Positions 61,901-64,000 of a stretch of DNA of 64,000 bases are shown here, one piece after another. The DNA is taken from positions 9,721-73,720 of the forward strand of contig CAYFYA010000010.1 of assembly GCA_964347325.1 (NCBI GenBank), written 5' to 3'. This DNA comes from JAJISG01 sp964347325 (GTDB lineage: Archaea > Thermoplasmatota > Thermoplasmata > RBG-16-68-12 > JAJISG01). Within the stretch, counting starts at the first letter, position 1. Each line of letters starts with the position of its first letter. The notes under the pieces are model-generated. The model had not been told where the DNA came from and did no database searches. It worked only from the letters and a program-made list of their open reading frames with translations. A program made the translations under genes and the position numbers.

Positions 61901-64000
61901 CCGGCGGCGCCATCAGTGCCAACGCCCTTGGCTACAGGGGCGGCGCGGGCGGTACCTCTGGGGGTAGCCCGACGGGGGGCCAGAATGGCGAGTCCTTCGA
62001 CGGTTACAATGGGGCCGGTGGCAACAGCGGACAGTCAGGCACTGAAGGAGGTGGTGCTGGCACCAACAACGGAGGGAACTCTCAGGGCACAAGAGGCGGA
62101 GGGGGTGGGGGTGGAGCGGAGGCCACCGGTGACTCGACCAATGCGGGCGGAGGAGGAGCGGGTGGCGGCTACGCCGGTGGCGGTGGCGGCGGTGGCGGCT
62201 CTGGGGACGGATCCGCCGAATCTGGAAATGGCGGCACCGGAGGAGGTACCGGTACTGGCGGAGGGGGTGGAGGCTGTGCTCCAGGAAACGATGCTGGCGG
62301 GGCTGGCGGAAACGCCGGAAGTGCAGGAGGGAGTTCGGGAACTGGCGGTAGTGCTTGCACCGGCGGAGCTGCAGGCAGTGGAGGGAACACCGGGGAAGGC
62401 GGCTCCTCGGCTGCCGGGGATGCTGACTCCGGGGGCGGCGGAGGAGGTGGAGGAGGACTGTATGGCCTGGCTGACCTCTCCACGATCTTCTTCGGTTCAG
62501 GAGGCGGCGGTGGGGGAGGCAGCAACGAGGCCACCCAGAGCGGGTCTACTGGAGGTGGGGGTGGCGGCATCATCGTCATCATCGCTGACAGTGTCTCCGT
62601 GAGCGGCACCCTGAGTTCCAACGGTTCGGCGGGAACAGGTGGTGGAGCGTCCACGAATCCCTATGGCGCCTCAGGAGGTGGTGCTGGGGGGAGCATCCTC
62701 ATCCGGGCCAATTCCGTCACCAATAGTGGTACGGTCACAGCCGTCGGCGGGGTCGGAGGCTCGAGGAGCGGCACTAGCTCCAATGGAGGTGGCGGAGGCG
62801 GAGGTGGCGTCGGGCGAATCCGTATTGAAGCCGACTCAATCACAGGCACTGCCAACCCATCTGCTTCCACCTCGGGCACGCCAGGACAGAACGTCCTGCT
62901 GACCCAGTTCAACACAACTGGTATCCGAGACGGTGGCGAGAACACCCTCGTCCTTCGCTACAACTTGACCTCCGCGGACGATACCTTTGGTTTGTGGGTC
63001 TGGGACTTCACCGCTTCCGATTGGACCCAGCGTGGAACTTTGGACCAAACGGCAGTCAGCTTCTTCAACTATACGTTGACCTCGGATGAGGTTAGTGGCG
63101 GAGTCGTCAGCATCAGATTCAACGACACGTCCGAATCTGGGACCACGAACCTCTCAGTGGACTACCAGCTGGTGAACAACACTTTATGGAAGGCAGGAGT
63201 CACGTACTTCTACAACACCACGCTTGCAGCTGGTTGGTACGAGCACTTCTTCTGGGCCAACGATACCAATGGGAACTGGAACATGACCTCCGTGCTCCCC
63301 GGTCCAAGCGTCAACGCCGGCCCTACCATCTCAGATTTCCGCCTCGAAAACGCGACGGCTGTCTCCAAAACGGGAGAGCAGCTTGACGTGGACGTGGACT
63401 ACTTCTTCGTCTTCAACGTCACGGACGAGAACGGGTGGACGGACATCGGGGACGACGGGAACGTCTCCTTGCGGCTCTGGTACGACGGCAACCAGACCCC
63501 GGAGCTCACTTACGACCAGCAGACCACGGGGGCGAACTACAGGATCGAGCTGAAGTACGTGGATACGTCCGACCCCAGCGCTGCCTCCCTGGGCGAATGG
63601 TCCGTCACGGAGGGCAGGGCAACGTACAACGCCTCTGCCAGCAGCCTAACGTCTATCACGGACGGCTACGAGTTCAAGCTGGCCCTCCGCCTGCACTATC
63701 AGGTGAAGCAGGCCAATGACCCCACCAACAACACGGTCGGCAGCTACAACGACGACAACTCCTGGAACGCGGAGATCGTCGCCTATGATGGCACCGCGAC
63801 CTCGACGCTCCAGACCGCCTCCACCGGGGAGCACATGGAGTTCGGGGTTTACATGTACACCTTCGTGAACATCTCTGCCAACTGGGCTACCACGCTAGGT
63901 CCGGGAGACACCCAGAGCACGAACGCCGTTACCGTCTATTACAGGTCCAACGACGACTTCCGAATGCGCATCTGGTTCGTGACCCATCTAGTGGATGGGT
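58933..64000 (+). CDS. Giant DUF2341/glycine-rich cell-surface protein, truncated by window end
   Basis: The frame is open from the ATG at 58933 to the window edge (at least 1689 residues) without a stop. The N-terminus has three hydrophobic helices (~9-30, 37-53, 70-88), unusual for a simple signal peptide. A DUF2341 domain follows (~172-280: WWNTSYLYRQKITV ... DYYLYYGN), then beta-rich domains with many sequons. A Gly-rich region (~965-1300) has phrases such as GGVIIFRATGAVTINSGG and GGSILIRANSV. Further Ig/FN3-like domains run to the edge. Proteins of this build act as adhesins or surface-layer components. The C-terminal anchor lies outside the window. ATG and GAGGTG spacing support the start. 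Confidence 0.88.
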   Translation, partial: MRRLPRSELHIIILAVLSVLGILFYTASGLAGLRLLWVDFGMATFFLFIPPVLYTRFTRLRQRKVSASVISAVVVSTVLFSVLMHMDTATALPDTFYLHDVATSGISPSGRYMNSTQGSSGATMTFDTLYQNAYWYADETWPSGGNDMVIDEGAYSFKMYFNELPRPWWNTSYLYRQKITVTAGASAIPASYGVNLSFAHNSLVLAGQAQADGDDVRVVYWTGSSWVERARAMDDNSSWDSASTKIWWETYTSIAASGSDQDYYLYYGNTSAANPPTSAAKGTGVKYVQSGTTTSSANGIVNVPISPVNTSKSFLIFGSRHNSNRPVGSYLRGQIYNSTTVQFERVTNEAPPVTMTINWYVVEYYSGVNVQRGEASMTSDPRDITIGAVSALDQAFVTWSKTPTNTDNSFDSNDPQRCWLTTTTNLRCTGSASSTHIVWWQVIEFTNAADIDVQAGTVNLWNGATSASDTLSPGVGTTRTFFLAGYNTSGGGADVGSRMLRANLTSSTGITIDRSIGGNADDVTATWQSVELFDGTRVFYSNRNFGSGISQQTVNIGAAVDLNRSVAFASVQPAGGQNMGRSPYSGDDIIGVGSFTINFTSTTQINLTRDNTASSSDVVWMVVEFEREKAMSSLGGEETSANLQIVVSVYHTKADGTDAQEIVTSSAVTIDNSTADPLTIDLGTGARQTFSASDPRRLRLRVNVTAISGGERFVLAYDSVADPSNLATPSVFTAALLTNPTLTPGSGSTSTFFNFTIDYTHPLGVPANLVRVNVSDATNATYYNFTMSPTLTPGIEYFVQQYWAINGTVSNFANAQSSSDGGASALLAQMLGFDTGTGADGSVACSATCNINTDVLGSGRSTYADGIVTTVTTNPTGTTISVSSTNGFAANDEILLINLGGASGDAADVGNYELLEVQSVSGGDTITTTTTIQNSYDGTSFANQRVVVQRIPQWTTLTVNSGGTLTANAWGGSSGGVIIFRATGAVTINSGGAISANALGYRGGAGGTSGGSPTGGQNGESFDGYNGAGGNSGQSGTEGGGAGTNNGGNSQGTRGGGGGGGAEATGDSTNAGGGGAGGGYAGGGGGGGGSGDGSAESGNGGTGGGTGTGGGGGGCAPGNDAGGAGGNAGSAGGSSGTGGSACTGGAAGSGGNTGEGGSSAAGDADSGGGGGGGGGLYGLADLSTIFFGSGGGGGGGSNEATQSGSTGGGGGGIIVIIADSVSVSGTLSSNGSAGTGGGASTNPYGASGGGAGGSILIRANSVTNSGTVTAVGGVGGSRSGTSSNGGGGGGGGVGRIRIEADSITGTANPSASTSGTPGQNVLLTQFNTTGIRDGGENTLVLRYNLTSADDTFGLWVWDFTASDWTQRGTLDQTAVSFFNYTLTSDEVSGGVVSIRFNDTSESGTTNLSVDYQLVNNTLWKAGVTYFYNTTLAAGWYEHFFWANDTNGNWNMTSVLPGPSVNAGPTISDFRLENATAVSKTGEQLDVDVDYFFVFNVTDENGWTDIGDDGNVSLRLWYDGNQTPELTYDQQTTGANYRIELKYVDTSDPSAASLGEWSVTEGRATYNASASSLTSITDGYEFKLALRLHYQVKQANDPTNNTVGSYNDDNSWNAEIVAYDGTATSTLQTASTGEHMEFGVYMYTFVNISANWATTLGPGDTQSTNAVTVYYRSNDDFRMRIWFVTHLVDG
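61830..62830 (+). repeat. Low-complexity glycine-codon region inside the surface-protein gene
   Basis: About 1 kb of GGN-rich DNA encodes runs of up to nine or ten Gly residues separated by Ser, Thr, Asn and Ala, including GGGGGGGGGLYG. It is coding throughout in the frame of the surrounding gene. The complementary strand gives Pro-rich readings that are not genes. Such DNA is prone to slippage and collapse in assembly. Confidence 0.75.

Noticed and set aside
62169..62654. Proline-rich minus-strand frame in the Gly-rich region
   Set aside because: Poly-Pro codons are simply the complement of GGN glycine codons; the plus frame is continuous with a long gene.
61830..62830. The Gly-rich stretch as a CRISPR or tandem-repeat array
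   Set aside because: There are no equal-length repeats separated by unique spacers; the pattern is coding low complexity in one frame.

Overview
The window looks like a GC-rich archaeal chromosome segment, most probably from a Thermoplasmatota-like euryarchaeote. The archaeal markers are an archaeal-type ATP-dependent DNA ligase, the RFC small clamp-loader subunit, a geranylgeranyl-reductase-family flavoprotein, a Ser-His-Asp (Sec11-type) signal peptidase, a KaiC-like ATPase paired with a DUF835 membrane protein, an archaeosortase, and TATA boxes about 25-30 nt upstream of many start codons (leaderless or short-leader mRNAs). The lineage is inferred from gene content and style; no rRNA or tRNA gene was recognised.

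Layout. 1-4.3 kb: a multi-pass membrane protein cut by the left edge and a large anchored surface protein. 4.4-7.5 kb: purB overlapping the DNA ligase gene. 7.7-13.7 kb: a membrane sensor, an isoprenoid pair (reductase and an unusual cis-prenyltransferase-like protein), a ribbon-helix-helix protein, and a KaiC/DUF835 signalling pair. 13.9-18.8 kb: a SAM hydrolase-family enzyme, purA with two membrane proteins, and a tRNA-thiolation enzyme. 18.9-22.2 kb: a 7TM-ATP-grasp fusion translationally coupled to a membrane-anchored subtilase and a small membrane protein. 22.3-29.9 kb: a MacB-like ABC exporter, signal peptidase, RFC small subunit and an Fpg/Nei-like protein. 30.0-36.5 kb: one 2170-residue secreted subtilase carrying a beta-propeller. 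36.6-42.1 kb: threonine aldolase, then a four-gene operon (archaeosortase, processive glycosyltransferase, bactofilin-like protein, and a small secreted protein with a sorting-signal-like tail), then a frameshifted epimerase gene. 42.1-47.8 kb: transporters, GNAT, VOC and Nudix enzymes.

The most coherent metabolic unit is 47.9-54.9 kb. It encodes four benzoyl-CoA-reductase-type subunits, a dienoyl-CoA hydratase-type crotonase, a zinc alcohol dehydrogenase of the Had type and, divergently, an Oah-type crotonase. Together these would turn benzoyl-CoA into a ring-opened pimelyl-type CoA ester. The shared promoter region holds a 20-bp near-perfect palindrome and a second inverted repeat, both good operator candidates. 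This cluster is followed by an SQR-like flavoprotein, a dodecin, FeoA/FeoB (iron supply for the many Fe-S proteins), a decayed methyltransferase gene, and a giant glycine-rich DUF2341 surface protein that runs off the right edge.

No intergenic stretch longer than about 300 bases without a gene or gene remnant was found. No CRISPR array, insertion sequence or prophage was recognised. Functional names come from reading motifs by eye; no database search was run.
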